DNA of 64,000 nucleotides. Origin: Marinobacter mangrovi. Lineage in GTDB: Bacteria > Pseudomonadota > Gammaproteobacteria > Pseudomonadales > Oleiphilaceae. The stretch is taken from the NCBI RefSeq assembly GCF_016798325.1, contig NZ_JAERVO010000004.1, positions 310,001-374,000 on the forward strand, read 5' to 3'. The translations under genes were made by a program, and so were the position numbers. Of the stretch, positions 42,116 to 50,683 are shown piece by piece (the stretch's first letter is position 1; every line of letters starts with the position of its first letter). The notes beneath the pieces were generated by a model. The model ran no database searches and had not been told where the DNA came from. It worked only from the letters and a program-made list of their open reading frames with translations.

Positions 42116-42693
42116 ATGCGCGTTCTGTATTTTTACCCCCTCATTTTTCTGTCATCGCTCTTCCTTCAGCGCTTTTTGCATCCGAAAGCCTGGACGAACG
42201 TTTACATGCCGAGCTGCGGACGATTAATCATTTCAGCCAGCAGTTGGTTTCTGCGAATGAAGAGTTTATCGATGAGCTGAAAAGCGAACGCTGTATCAAT
42301 AATTCGACTCAAGGCGCGGCTGATCTCAACCCCTCCTGCAAAAAGCAGGCTTTGCAGCATTTGGAAACCCTGGATGAAAACAATCGAAGGTCAGAAGAAT
42401 ACATGGCAAACATGTTCAGGGGCTGGGCCAGGGTCTACGGCATGTTGCGCGTGGCTCACACGCAATGTGGGATTAACAGCATAAATTTTGACTTGGTTCC
42501 GTCATCTTTACGGGTGCAATCTACCGTCATCCTGCATGACCCGGATGCTCTCTTGCTGGAGTATATCGAGGCCTCTGAGGGCGTATTGGAACAAGATCTT
42601 GATGACATTGATTGCGATGCGATTCAGTCTTTTACCGCCACGGTTCAACGGATAATGATCGAGATGAAGCGGGCAAGTGAAAACATGCGTTGA
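42116..42693 (+). pseudogene. Exported protein gene with an apparent frameshift in the signal peptide
   Basis: From about 42140 to 42693 one frame encodes a clean mature protein (ASESLDERLHAELRTINHFS onward, about 175 residues, with cysteines in SERCIN, PSCKKQ, TQCGIN and DCDAIQ). That frame includes a signal-peptide C-region ALPSALFA but has no start codon before an upstream TAG. An ATG at 42116 opens another frame (MRVLYFYP). One extra T in the T-run at about 42130 would join them as a normal signal peptide. It is therefore a recent frameshift, slippage-dependent expression or a sequencing error. Translation from TTG 42244 would give a 149-residue product without a signal. Family unknown. 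Confidence 0.5.
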
Positions 42694-42736
42694 CCGGTTC
42701 TCACTCCAACCCGTCAAACACTGCGGCGTTCAACCC

Positions 42737-43069
42737 TTAATCCAAACGCGTCCGCGGTGGCCGAAAGGGCAGTACACGCTCGCTCTTTGTCGCCACTGGT
42801 GTACAGGTGGGCTGCTGAAACAGCAGGGCGTGTTGCAGGCCGAGAAGTGAGTCGTACATCATGGCCTGGAGATCCAGTAAGGCGGCCATCGGACTCCGCG
42901 CGATGCGGCGTCTGGCCTCGATCACAAACTGAAGGCCCCGCAACCGGCGTTGATTGCGCTCCGAACTATGGCGAATGCAGTTGTCGATCAAATCCGCGCG
43001 TAAGATCTCAAAGGCTTCCGGATCGCGCTCAGAAAGTTCTCTGAGTTCATCGAATGAAGGGAGTTCCAC
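42737..43069 (-). CDS. DUF3135 domain-containing protein
   Basis: 110 residues. The N-terminal two thirds match DUF3135: LPSFDELRELSERDPEAFEI, then RRLRGLQFVIEARRR and the AALLDLQAMMYDSLLGLQHA helix. It is small, helical and cytoplasmic, of unknown function, typical of marine gammaproteobacteria. GC content is like the core genome, so the AT-rich island is interrupted here. GGAGG lies just upstream of ATG 43069. Confidence 0.85.
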   Translation of the reverse strand: MELPSFDELRELSERDPEAFEILRADLIDNCIRHSSERNQRRLRGLQFVIEARRRIARSPMAALLDLQAMMYDSLLGLQHALLFQQPTCTPVATKSERVLPFRPPRTRLD

Positions 43070-43370
43070 AACGTGCCTCCTTTTCCGGATTCAAGTAACC
43101 AGCACAACATCTGGCCTGAGCAAAGTCTCTGGACCAAACGCCGGAACATCTATATTTTTACCTGAAATAGCGCGCAAGGCGCCACAAGAAATATCTGGGA
43201 ATTATTGACTCCAGTGCGACGACCTTTTGGTCGATTGGAGCTGAGAGCCCCTAAGCCAAACGTAGATGAAAAAAGGGGCAGATTTATTTTCGATAGCGAT
43301 AGTTCAAAAAAGGCTTGAATTATAAAGCATGTCGGTGGCTGGCGGACTTATATCGATGTTGTTAAATAAG
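43070..43370. other. Intergenic AT-rich stretch upstream of the DUF3592 remnant
   Basis: About 300 bases. It holds the promoter side of the DUF3135 gene and AT-rich sequence of no clear function. An ATG at 43330 opens a short frame (MSVAGGLISMLLNKY) that could be the original N-terminus of the DUF3592 gene now out of frame with the rest. Confidence 0.35.
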
Positions 43371-43748
43371 TACATGTTTCCAGCAATTTTTTGTTTGCTG
43401 CTTTTGTTATGCTTGATTTGTCTGCATATTTTAAGATAGATGCTCAGGAGTTCCTGGATAACTCAGAGAAAACGTCAGCAAAGGTAGCTCGATTAAGGCC
43501 GAATCCCACAGATCTAATGTCGAAAGCGCCAGTGATTCAGTTTAAAACTTCGAGTGGGAAAAAGATTACATAAGAAACGAATGTATATTCTAGGCTGCCT
43601 GATTATGAAGTGGGGGATATCGTCACGGTTTTTTATATTAGTGTCGACGGTAAAATTAAAGCCAAGATAGACGGTTTTTCTCGTTGTGGGGTGTTCATAA
43701 TTGGTTCCACATTTGCTTTTGGCCGACTGGACGGCGTAACGGGATAAT
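43370..43748 (+). pseudogene. DUF3592 family membrane protein remnant with in-frame stop
   Basis: One frame reads a short membrane segment (FLFAAFVMLDLSAYFKIDAQ), a VARLRPNPTD segment, then APVIQFKTSSGKKIT, a TAA at 43571-43573, and continues ETNVYSRLPDYEVGDIVTVF and KIKAKIDGFS. On both sides of the stop the text follows DUF3592 proteins (VVQF..GKKI and PDYEVGD.VTV.Y). The single nonsense codon and the absence of a good start indicate a recently inactivated gene. A few bases separate its end from the P-loop kinase gene. Confidence 0.65.
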
Positions 43749-44219
43749 ATGCGTGCAACGCGAATCATGATCGTCGGCGGTCCTGGCGCCGGTAAATCCT
43801 GGCTGGCGCTCAGGCTGTCGAGACGTCTTGGCATTCCAGTATATTGCGTTGACGACGCCGTCCATGACGAAACGGGGACCCTCCGATCCAATCCGGACAT
43901 TGATGGCACCGTTCGATCCTGGGCCCTGAAACCTCAATGGATTATCGAAGGCGGTAATTCCAGAACCTATGCGGACAGGGCCCGGCGAGCGACGGTAGTG
44001 GTGCTCATGAAGCCGCCACGCTGGCGCCGGGTTTATCGGGTCGCCGTGCGGGACGGGCTGCGTTTTTCATTGCTCTATTGGTCCTGGAAGTATGATGCGG
44101 TCTTTGGAAGAAAGGATGAGGCGCTGTTGGCGTCCGCGGGTGAAGGTGTTACCACCTGCATCATTCGAACCGATAAAGACGCTGCCGAATGGGTTAGCAG
44201 GATGAGCCGGGCCGCATGA
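43749..44219 (+). CDS. P-loop kinase-like protein (adenylate kinase/FlaR type)
   Basis: 156 residues. A Walker A motif GGPGAGKSWLALRLS lies at residues 10-24. The LGIPVYCVDDAVHDETG segment follows, then WIIEGGNSRTYADRARRATV with the usual Asp/Arg of small AAA/adenylate-kinase-like proteins, which are often annotated as DNA topology modulation FlaR-type. The substrate is unknown. GC-rich composition returns here, marking the right boundary of the AT-rich island. The start ATG 43749 is close to the end of the DUF3592 remnant. Confidence 0.8.
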   Translation: MRATRIMIVGGPGAGKSWLALRLSRRLGIPVYCVDDAVHDETGTLRSNPDIDGTVRSWALKPQWIIEGGNSRTYADRARRATVVVLMKPPRWRRVYRVAVRDGLRFSLLYWSWKYDAVFGRKDEALLASAGEGVTTCIIRTDKDAAEWVSRMSRAA

Positions 44220-44247
44220 CGCGCTTTGTCACCACTGAGACTTGTTC

Positions 44248-45477
44248 ATGACTGCAGAAAACTTTTCCCTCCTGGACGCCTTCCTGATCGCGTTCTCGGT
44301 GGCCATCGCCTTCATCATGCTTCGGCGTAGTGTCCGTGATGCGCCTTTCTGGCGAGCCACCGTCACGCCATTGGCGTCCATCATCGGTAGTGGCTTCCTC
44401 GTGGTGGTGCCACTGCTGGCAGGCGTCACAGGTCCGCTATCCGTCTTCGCCATTATCGGGATTGTCCTGCTGTCCCTGTGGATCGGCGGCGCCGTGCGCT
44501 TCACCATCCTGCATAACGAACCGGTCGGCTCATCGGCGAAGACCACCGCGCCGATGCTGGAGCGCCTGTCCGATATCTCGCTGGCGTTTGCCTATGTGAT
44601 CTCGATTACCTTCTACATCCGCCTGATGTGCGGTTTTGTGCTGACGGGAGTGGACGTCTACTCGCCGTTCAATGCCGATGTGCTGGCGACGGGCGTGCTG
44701 CTGTTCATCGGGCTCTATGGCTGGCGGCGAGGGCTGCATGGGTTGGAACGGTTGGAGGAGTATTCGGTCACCATCAAGTTGGCCATTATCGCCTCGTTGC
44801 TGGCGGGGCTGATCTACAACGACGGCAGCCATGGTTATGACCTGTCGGAACTTCCGTTACCGGCAACCAGCGTGTGGGAAGCGCTCCGCCAGTTAGCCGG
44901 CATGCTGCTGATTGTGCAGGGATTCGAAACCTCGAAGTATCTGGCCTCCACCTACAAGGCGGCGCTGCGCAGCCGCTCCATGTTGTTCGCGCAGGTTCTG
45001 GCAGGCGTGATCTATGTGGTGTTTGTCGCGTTGTCGATGCCGCTGATGGGGCAGTTTGCCGGCGGTTCACCGAACGAAACGGCCATCATCGACCTGTCCC
45101 GGGATATCACCCTGGTGCTGCCGCTCATGCTGGTGGTGGCCGCCGCCATGAGTCAGTTCAGTGCGGCCATTGCCGATACCATTGGAGCCGGCGGCGTCGC
45201 CGAAGAAGAATCCCGGGGCCGCCTGCCCGCGCGGGTCAGCTACCTCCTGATCGCCATCTTTGCAGTGGCACTGATCTGGAACAGCAATATCTTTGAAGTG
45301 GTTGCGCTCGCGTCCCGTGCCTTTGCGTTCTACTACATGCTGCAGGCCATCTCCGCGGCGGTGCTGGCGGCCAAGGTGGCCACGGGGCGTCGGCGTCAGT
45401 TTCTGATGATGTCGTACGGCGCACAGGCGTTGGTTCTGTGCCTGATCGTGCTGTTTGCGATGCCGGTGGAAGGGTGA
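44248..45477 (+). CDS. APC-fold membrane transporter of unknown substrate
   Basis: 409 residues with about eleven membrane helices. The first helix contains a broken-helix-like SIIGSGFLVVVPLLAGVTGP, typical of the amino acid-polyamine-organocation superfamily. Helix 6-like QGFETSKYLASTYKAALRSR and a Ser/Ala-rich AAAMSQFSAAIADTIGAGG also fit. It is an inner-membrane permease; no ligand is indicated by neighbours. ATG 44248 is taken; a TTG two codons earlier (44242) is possible. Confidence 0.75.
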   Translation: MTAENFSLLDAFLIAFSVAIAFIMLRRSVRDAPFWRATVTPLASIIGSGFLVVVPLLAGVTGPLSVFAIIGIVLLSLWIGGAVRFTILHNEPVGSSAKTTAPMLERLSDISLAFAYVISITFYIRLMCGFVLTGVDVYSPFNADVLATGVLLFIGLYGWRRGLHGLERLEEYSVTIKLAIIASLLAGLIYNDGSHGYDLSELPLPATSVWEALRQLAGMLLIVQGFETSKYLASTYKAALRSRSMLFAQVLAGVIYVVFVALSMPLMGQFAGGSPNETAIIDLSRDITLVLPLMLVVAAAMSQFSAAIADTIGAGGVAEEESRGRLPARVSYLLIAIFAVALIWNSNIFEVVALASRAFAFYYMLQAISAAVLAAKVATGRRRQFLMMSYGAQALVLCLIVLFAMPVEG

Positions 45478-45651
45478 GTGAACAGGACTTTCCACCGGTC
45501 ATAAACACGGGCTGACCGACGTCATTCAATGCATTTGCACACGATTCCCGATTTTATTACCTTGCCGTGATTCCTGCCCGACCGAGGATCGGTTCACCAG
45601 TACAGGCAGGATTTCGCGCAACGGATTTGCGCTGACTCAGCACCCAAGGGA

Positions 45652-47691
45652 ATGGACATGCAGATTAAACGCCCCCGGGATCTCGAACTCAGGGATCTCC
45701 TCCGTATTGAATCGCCAACGTTTGCCCCGAGCAATCTTCCACTCGACACCGGTATTGCCAGCCCCAGCCTGCACAGGGCGCTCGACTTGGCTGACGATTT
45801 CATCGGTAGCCCCTATCGATCTGACAGCGAGCGAATGGATCGACTCAAAGGCAAGTTGCGGGACGGCTCCCTGGTCCTGGTCAAAGGCACCACCGATACC
45901 CCGCCCTTCAGCCCATTAATCGCCTGGGAGCAAGATGGCGTTCTGCCGGGTCGCTGGAAAGTCGTGAAAGACGTCCACGGCCTGAACCTCGCTTCCTGGG
46001 TTGCTCGCATGAACGACTGGCAGATCACGCCGGAGCAAGTCGAACGCCTGGGACCCGGTAGCGTGGGGCATTTGTCGGCGGATTCATTCGACAGTGATCT
46101 CCGGGAGCAGCGGGCCGCCGAACGAGAGCGGGTTCAGCGGGACTCGCAGAAGAATCTTTCGTTGCCGGTGGGGGCGGCTGCGGGTGTAGCGCCTTTGGGG
46201 GCAGCGGCTGGCGACACGTCAGACGATGAGCGAGTTCAGAAGGAGTTGCACATTGAGGTGGGGATTTTTCTGGACGGGACACTAAACGACGCATCCAATG
46301 TCAAAGAGTTCTTGTCAAAGCTAAACAAAGCGTGTTCATCAACAGACACGCGAGACAAATTAGATCCTGATAGATGCAGGCATCACCTCGCCCTAAAAAT
46401 GGGCGCAAGTTATTCAAATGCAAGAACTAATGTTTCAAAGCTGTTTGATCTATACAGAACCCAACGAGAAGAGACTACTAATCATATTACCCACACCCTT
46501 CGGGTATATAAAAATGGCGTAGGCACGACCAACGGTGAAGACGACTCACTATGGAGCTCGGCAACAGGATTAGGTTCGTCCGGGATATTGGAGCAGGTAA
46601 AAGCAGCATTCAAGGACACGGCGTCAGCAATAGCAAGAACGGCTTCCGGCAAGCCGTTGCGCCAGCTCACAGTAGACTTATTTGGCTTCAGTAGAGGGTC
46701 TGCTGCAGCCAGACATGCAGCCTCAGAAATTGCAAAAGGCGAAGATGGTTTGTTTGCCAAGTCACTTCAACAGCAAGGCGTCGTTTGGCCGAAGGGCGTC
46801 TCGATACGCTTTGCCGGTTTATTCGATACCGTCGCAGGCATCGTGAATATTTTAGAAGGCGATTTTAGCGCCGCAAATAACGAAACTGATCCCGTCAATG
46901 TGTTTCTAGACCCAGACTCTGTTGCTAGCGCAGTCCACATTACAGCAGCCGATGAATGCAGGAAAAACTTCGCTCTTAATAGTCTCTCAAATCCTGACGG
47001 CACCTTACCTCCCAATTTCCGGGAGATCGCTTTAACTGGTGTGCATTCAGACATTGGAGGCGGTTACCACAAGGTCCAAGATGAGCATGTATTACTCGCA
47101 CGAAAACGGGTAATCGCAGACAGCCGGACGGAAAATCCCGAGCAAACAATGGACTGGGACAACCTAGAAGCGTTGCTGCACGACACGCAGAACGGTGGCT
47201 GGGTAGGAGAGAACAGCATACAAAGCCCTGGAGAGGACCTACCTTCGCTGGAGATCACCAAGACATTTGACTCTGAACCCGCACCGTATGGCCGTGTCAC
47301 TCTAAAATTGGAGATGAAAAGGCGACTACGAGGAGAATATTCAGGAATACCACTCCGTCTAATGCATGCCTTAGCTTCTGAAGCGGGCGTGATGCTTGAT
47401 GAAATCGATGACGAAGATCCTGCCTTCAGCCTGCCCAACGAACTCTTAGCTATCCATCAATCAGTCTCCAAGCAAGTGGCAGCAGGTACAAGCAATCCCA
47501 CACTCCAAACTGGCGACTTATCTCTTTTAAAGCAACGTTATATCCATCACTCCGATAATTTTAATACTGTAGAGTTCATGCTAGGCGGAATCACAACAGA
47601 TCTTGAAGTACCTTGGGACATGTTCCTGCCCTTTATGCCAACCAGCGATCGTGTTCGTATAGTCCATCCCAACAAAGCGGAGTACTCATGA
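45652..47691 (+). CDS. tle1: Type VI secretion Tle1-type lipase effector (DUF2235 fold)
   Basis: 679 residues. A 200-residue N-terminal region of unknown function comes first. The DUF2235 alpha/beta-hydrolase core begins with EVGIFLDGTLNDASN. The catalytic triad is readable: Ser347 in LFGFSRGSAAARHA, Asp392 in FAGLFDTVAG and His465 in LTGVHSDIGGGYHK. Tle1 enzymes are phospholipase A effectors delivered by type VI secretion into neighbouring cells. No VgrG, PAAR or structural T6SS gene is in the window. Composition changes near 46250, from GC-rich N-terminal coding to lower GC for the catalytic part, suggesting domain shuffling. The stop overlaps the first DUF2931 gene (ATGA). Confidence 0.85.
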   Translation: MDMQIKRPRDLELRDLLRIESPTFAPSNLPLDTGIASPSLHRALDLADDFIGSPYRSDSERMDRLKGKLRDGSLVLVKGTTDTPPFSPLIAWEQDGVLPGRWKVVKDVHGLNLASWVARMNDWQITPEQVERLGPGSVGHLSADSFDSDLREQRAAERERVQRDSQKNLSLPVGAAAGVAPLGAAAGDTSDDERVQKELHIEVGIFLDGTLNDASNVKEFLSKLNKACSSTDTRDKLDPDRCRHHLALKMGASYSNARTNVSKLFDLYRTQREETTNHITHTLRVYKNGVGTTNGEDDSLWSSATGLGSSGILEQVKAAFKDTASAIARTASGKPLRQLTVDLFGFSRGSAAARHAASEIAKGEDGLFAKSLQQQGVVWPKGVSIRFAGLFDTVAGIVNILEGDFSAANNETDPVNVFLDPDSVASAVHITAADECRKNFALNSLSNPDGTLPPNFREIALTGVHSDIGGGYHKVQDEHVLLARKRVIADSRTENPEQTMDWDNLEALLHDTQNGGWVGENSIQSPGEDLPSLEITKTFDSEPAPYGRVTLKLEMKRRLRGEYSGIPLRLMHALASEAGVMLDEIDDEDPAFSLPNELLAIHQSVSKQVAAGTSNPTLQTGDLSLLKQRYIHHSDNFNTVEFMLGGITTDLEVPWDMFLPFMPTSDRVRIVHPNKAEYS

Positions 47692-48290
47692 GGCGGGGAA
47701 TACTTCTAACATTATTTTTCTCAATCACTTTGGCATTAACGGGCTGCGCCACGCCTTCCCATGACAACGATCAGTCCTGGTATTTCTCAGTTGTCGCGCC
47801 TCAACACTACAAAGTTTGGGTCGAACATTTGGAATTTGAGAAGTCTGGTACTCGACACTGGCGTATGCCAATGGGGAATGTCGAATGTTGCTGGAAAGGA
47901 CCGAATGGGCCGCTGGGAACCGGGGGCAGAATGTCACCTTTCCCAAATATTATTGGCATTCAGTGGTTTTCATTCGCAGAACAAAAATTCTACCAACGCT
48001 TGATCGAATTGCCTGAAAATCTGCCCGATTTAATGAGTCGAAAAGTTGAGGAAAAAACCAGTACGGGCACTTCGATGGGCCCCAGAGACCAGCTTGTCAT
48101 CGGTTTAGCACCCGGAGGGGAAATCGTACTCTGGATAATGAACCAGCCCGGTAGCGAGATCGAGGTTGCCAGGATGCAAGCCAATCCAATTAAGGGTGAC
48201 GCATCCTGGTATAAAACCAGAACTCAAAGCTATCTCAAAGAAAATGATGACTACCTCAAAAAGCATGGTATCCCGACAACAGGCTGGTAG
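47688..48290 (+). CDS. DUF2931 family lipoprotein, putative Tle1 immunity protein 1
   Basis: 200 residues. A lipoprotein signal ends LTGC. The DUF2931 pattern follows: APQHYKVWVEHLEFEKSGTR, GNVECCWKGPNGP, IGIQWFSFAEQKFYQ, then GLAPGGEIVLWIMNQ and a C-terminal KKHGIPTTGW. DUF2931 lipoproteins are regularly encoded next to Tle1-type lipases and would protect the periplasm from the effector. ATG 47688 overlaps the lipase stop by four bases, with CGGAG upstream, which fixes the start. It is the intact partner of the full-length effector. Confidence 0.85.
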   Translation: MRRGILLTLFFSITLALTGCATPSHDNDQSWYFSVVAPQHYKVWVEHLEFEKSGTRHWRMPMGNVECCWKGPNGPLGTGGRMSPFPNIIGIQWFSFAEQKFYQRLIELPENLPDLMSRKVEEKTSTGTSMGPRDQLVIGLAPGGEIVLWIMNQPGSEIEVARMQANPIKGDASWYKTRTQSYLKENDDYLKKHGIPTTGW

Positions 48291-48301
48291 TTACCATATT
48301 C

Positions 48302-48500
48302 CATGCTAGTCACCGCCCAATTCCAGATCGCGACGGCCATAAAATATCCGGAGAGCTAGCAGAAGTTTCTCAGCAGCTACGAGAGAAGGTGTTTGCTGGT
48401 GAAAACAAGCATTTCCTTTCTTCTGCCGTTGTACCCCTTCAAGCCTGCGGATAACCGAATCAGGATCGTTCACCCTAACCAACCGGAGAACATGGAATGA
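48302..48500 (+). pseudogene. Decayed Tle1 C-terminal tail upstream of immunity gene 2
   Basis: One frame from 48302 reads ISGELAEVSQQLREKVFAGE, similar to the late part of Tle1 (NELLAIHQSVSKQVAAGTS). A second frame from about 48420 reads LLPLYPFKPADNRIRIVHPN and ends at TGA 48498-48500. The intact effector ends MFLPFMPTSDRVRIVHPN. The two frames are separated by a frameshift and deletion. The TGA overlaps the ATG of the next DUF2931 gene exactly as in the intact pair. Confidence 0.8.
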
Positions 48501-49096
48501 AGGCGAAGGCATTCTTGATTGCTTTATTAGCGGCATGCTTTGCAATGGAGGGATGCGCAACTCAATCCAAAAATCCGGAAACCTGGCATGTTGGGGTTGG
48601 TGCCCCCGAACACTACGACGTTATCGTAGAAAAATTTAAGCTCATATCGTCAGAAGGGTATTCGCAAGATTTTTCCGCGGGCAATGTCGGGTGCTGCTGG
48701 AAAGGGAGCAAGGGGCCGCGAGGCAAAGGTGGACCGGCAAGCCGTATACCACGGTATGTTGGCGTGCAATGGTATTCACTGGCTGAGGGAAAAGCCTATA
48801 AAAAGGCGTTTCCGATGCCTGAAGATCTTAAGAGCCAAATGCAGGAAGAGGCTAAATACATCACGAGTAAGGGGGAGTTCTCAGGCCCAAGAGACATTCT
48901 GACCATAGGCCTGGCCCCCGGCGGAACAATTGTCGTGTGGATTCAGAACCAAATCGGCAATGAGATCGAAGTCGCCCGCATGCAGGCGAATGAAATCGAA
49001 GGTGATCCCGACGATTATCGCGCGGCCACGAAGCGATACCTCGAAGCAAACGGCGACTACCTCAAGAAACACGGTGTCTCGACAACAGGCTGGTAG
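48497..49096 (+). CDS. DUF2931 family lipoprotein, putative Tle1 immunity protein 2
   Basis: 199 residues. The lipoprotein signal ends MEGC. DUF2931 hallmarks: APEHYDVIVEKFKL, GNVGCCWKGSKGPRGKGGPA, VGVQWYSLAEGKAYKK, GLAPGGTIVVWIQNQIGNEI and KKHGVSTTGW. It is diverged from copy 1 but its last 60 residues are almost identical to copy 3, including at DNA level, suggesting gene conversion. The start overlaps the stop of a decayed Tle1 tail, so its original cognate effector has been lost. It may still protect against kin carrying that effector. Confidence 0.85.
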   Translation: MKAKAFLIALLAACFAMEGCATQSKNPETWHVGVGAPEHYDVIVEKFKLISSEGYSQDFSAGNVGCCWKGSKGPRGKGGPASRIPRYVGVQWYSLAEGKAYKKAFPMPEDLKSQMQEEAKYITSKGEFSGPRDILTIGLAPGGTIVVWIQNQIGNEIEVARMQANEIEGDPDDYRAATKRYLEANGDYLKKHGVSTTGW

Positions 49097-49138
49097 TCAC
49101 CATATCCCCCGTTTGTCATCACTATAGCTTTTGAATAA

Positions 49139-49288
49139 TTCCTGCTCATTCACCACTCGGATAATTACAACCCAATAAGTTTTTCCAGCAGCTTTAGAAT
49201 GGAGATGCCATTTAGCGAATCCATTGCTCCGTTACGTCCCACTTCTAATCGCCAGCGCATAATTCATCCCAACGACCGGAATGCCTAG
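49139..49288 (+). pseudogene. Decayed Tle1 C-terminal tail upstream of immunity gene 3
   Basis: A 49-codon open fragment between a TAA and TAG 49286-49288 reads LIHHSDNYNPISFSSSF and ends RPTSNRQRIIHPNDRNA. The intact effector ends RYIHHSDNFNTVEFMLGG, then MPTSDRVRIVHPNKAEYS. The homology is clear, colinear and in frame. It has no start codon and no upstream lipase sequence, so it is an orphan effector tip. Confidence 0.82.
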
Positions 49289-49290
49289 CA

Positions 49291-49884
49291 ATGAGAGCCA
49301 TTCGAATTATATGCACGACTTTAATAGCACTACTTTCCGGCTGCGCATCAGCGCCTGAGCATGATTTGGATGCCATGGTTTCGGTCGCCAGCCCGGAACA
49401 CTATGACGTGGTGGTCGAGAACTTTGAATTGGAGGCTTCGGGAGTGCGCCACTGGCAAATCCCGCTCCGGAAGGTTGGATGCTGCTGGAAAGGAGCCCAT
49501 GGCCCTCGAGGACCCGGTGGTTCGCTAACGCCATTCCCAGACTATATCGCCATCCAGTGGTTTTCCCTGGCAGAACAAAAGCACTACCAGCGTTTGTTTT
49601 CCCTGCCCAAAAATCTTCAAGACAGGATGCTGGAGCCGGCAAGCTATAAAACCAGTTTGGGCACTTTTGAACGTCCAAGAGATATCATGACCTTAGGCCT
49701 GGCCCCCGGCGGAACAATAGTCGTCTGGATCCAGAACCAAATCGGCAACGAGATTGAAGTCGCCCGAATGAAGGCGAACGAAATCGAGGGCGATCCCGAC
49801 GATTATCGCGCGGCCACGAAGCGATACCTTGAAGAGAATGCCGACTACCTCAAGCAACATGGTGTCCCGACAAAAGGCTGGTAA
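49291..49884 (+). CDS. DUF2931 family lipoprotein, putative Tle1 immunity protein 3
   Basis: 197 residues. The lipoprotein signal ends LSGC. DUF2931 motifs: SPEHYDVVVENFELEASGVR, KVGCCWKGAHGPRGPGGS, IAIQWFSLAEQKHYQR, GLAPGGTIVVWIQNQIGNEI, and a C-terminal KQHGVPTKGW. It starts two bases after the stop of an orphan Tle1 tail. It completes a tandem array of three paralogous immunity-like lipoproteins with only one intact effector. Confidence 0.85.
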   Translation: MRAIRIICTTLIALLSGCASAPEHDLDAMVSVASPEHYDVVVENFELEASGVRHWQIPLRKVGCCWKGAHGPRGPGGSLTPFPDYIAIQWFSLAEQKHYQRLFSLPKNLQDRMLEPASYKTSLGTFERPRDIMTLGLAPGGTIVVWIQNQIGNEIEVARMKANEIEGDPDDYRAATKRYLEENADYLKQHGVPTKGW

Positions 49885-49980
49885 TTACCATACATCCCGG
49901 AAGGGGCAGGGTAAGTGAGTAAACCGTATTGCCGGGTTGTCCGGTTTCCTTCGTCACGCTGGATGAAATAGGCCATCGAC

Positions 49981-50541
49981 ATGCGATTCAGAGGCGTCCA
50001 CCACGTTGAATTTTCAGTACCGAACTACGAATCATCGGTCCGGTTCTACGACCGGATGTTCGGCTGGTTGGGCTACAAGAGTTTCTGGACGCTGAACGTC
50101 GGCTACACCTCGACCTACTACATGGCCCGTTTCCCGATGCCCCACAGCTACATCGGGATACAGCCGGCCGACGAGGACCGGACGCTGGATCACACGGCAC
50201 ACCAAGTGGGCATCCACCACATTGCCCTGTGGGCCCGCAGCCGAAAAGAGGTGCGGCAGTTTTATGAGGATTTTCTGATCCCAGAGGGCGTAGAGGTCAC
50301 CGATCAGCCAGCGGAATATCCCATTTATGCGCCGGGCTATTTTGCCGTGTTTTTCCTGGACCCCAATGGCATTCGCTGGGAGTTGGCGTTTACGCCCCGT
50401 ATACCGACGCCAGGCAACGTGTTGAGAACGCTGAAGGCTGTCCGCGAGCTGCGTAAGGCGCACCCGGAATGGACCGAACATCCGGCCAAGGCGATGATGC
50501 GGACGCTGCCATCCCGCACACACAGGAAAGACAACCGTTGA
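49981..50541 (+). CDS. VOC family (glyoxalase-like) protein
   Basis: 186 residues. A single VOC/glyoxalase fold: GVHHVEFSVPNYESSVRFYD near residue 5, a central VGIHHIALWARSRKEVRQFY with putative metal-binding His, and the terminal FFLDPNGIRWELAF with its Glu. Members include metal-dependent lyases, dioxygenases and resistance proteins, so substrate is not assignable. It has a basic C-terminal tail. No partner genes are apparent. Confidence 0.85.
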   Translation: MRFRGVHHVEFSVPNYESSVRFYDRMFGWLGYKSFWTLNVGYTSTYYMARFPMPHSYIGIQPADEDRTLDHTAHQVGIHHIALWARSRKEVRQFYEDFLIPEGVEVTDQPAEYPIYAPGYFAVFFLDPNGIRWELAFTPRIPTPGNVLRTLKAVRELRKAHPEWTEHPAKAMMRTLPSRTHRKDNR

Positions 50542-50683
50542 ATCGGTGTCACAGGTGGGACTTCACCCACCTCAACCCCCAACCTTGAGAACCCGCTCAC
50601 CCTCATCTTGAATAAAGCATTCCAACCCCGCGGCCAGGCCGCTTGACGGGCGCGATCGCGCGTCGCCAACAAGGACAGCAACG

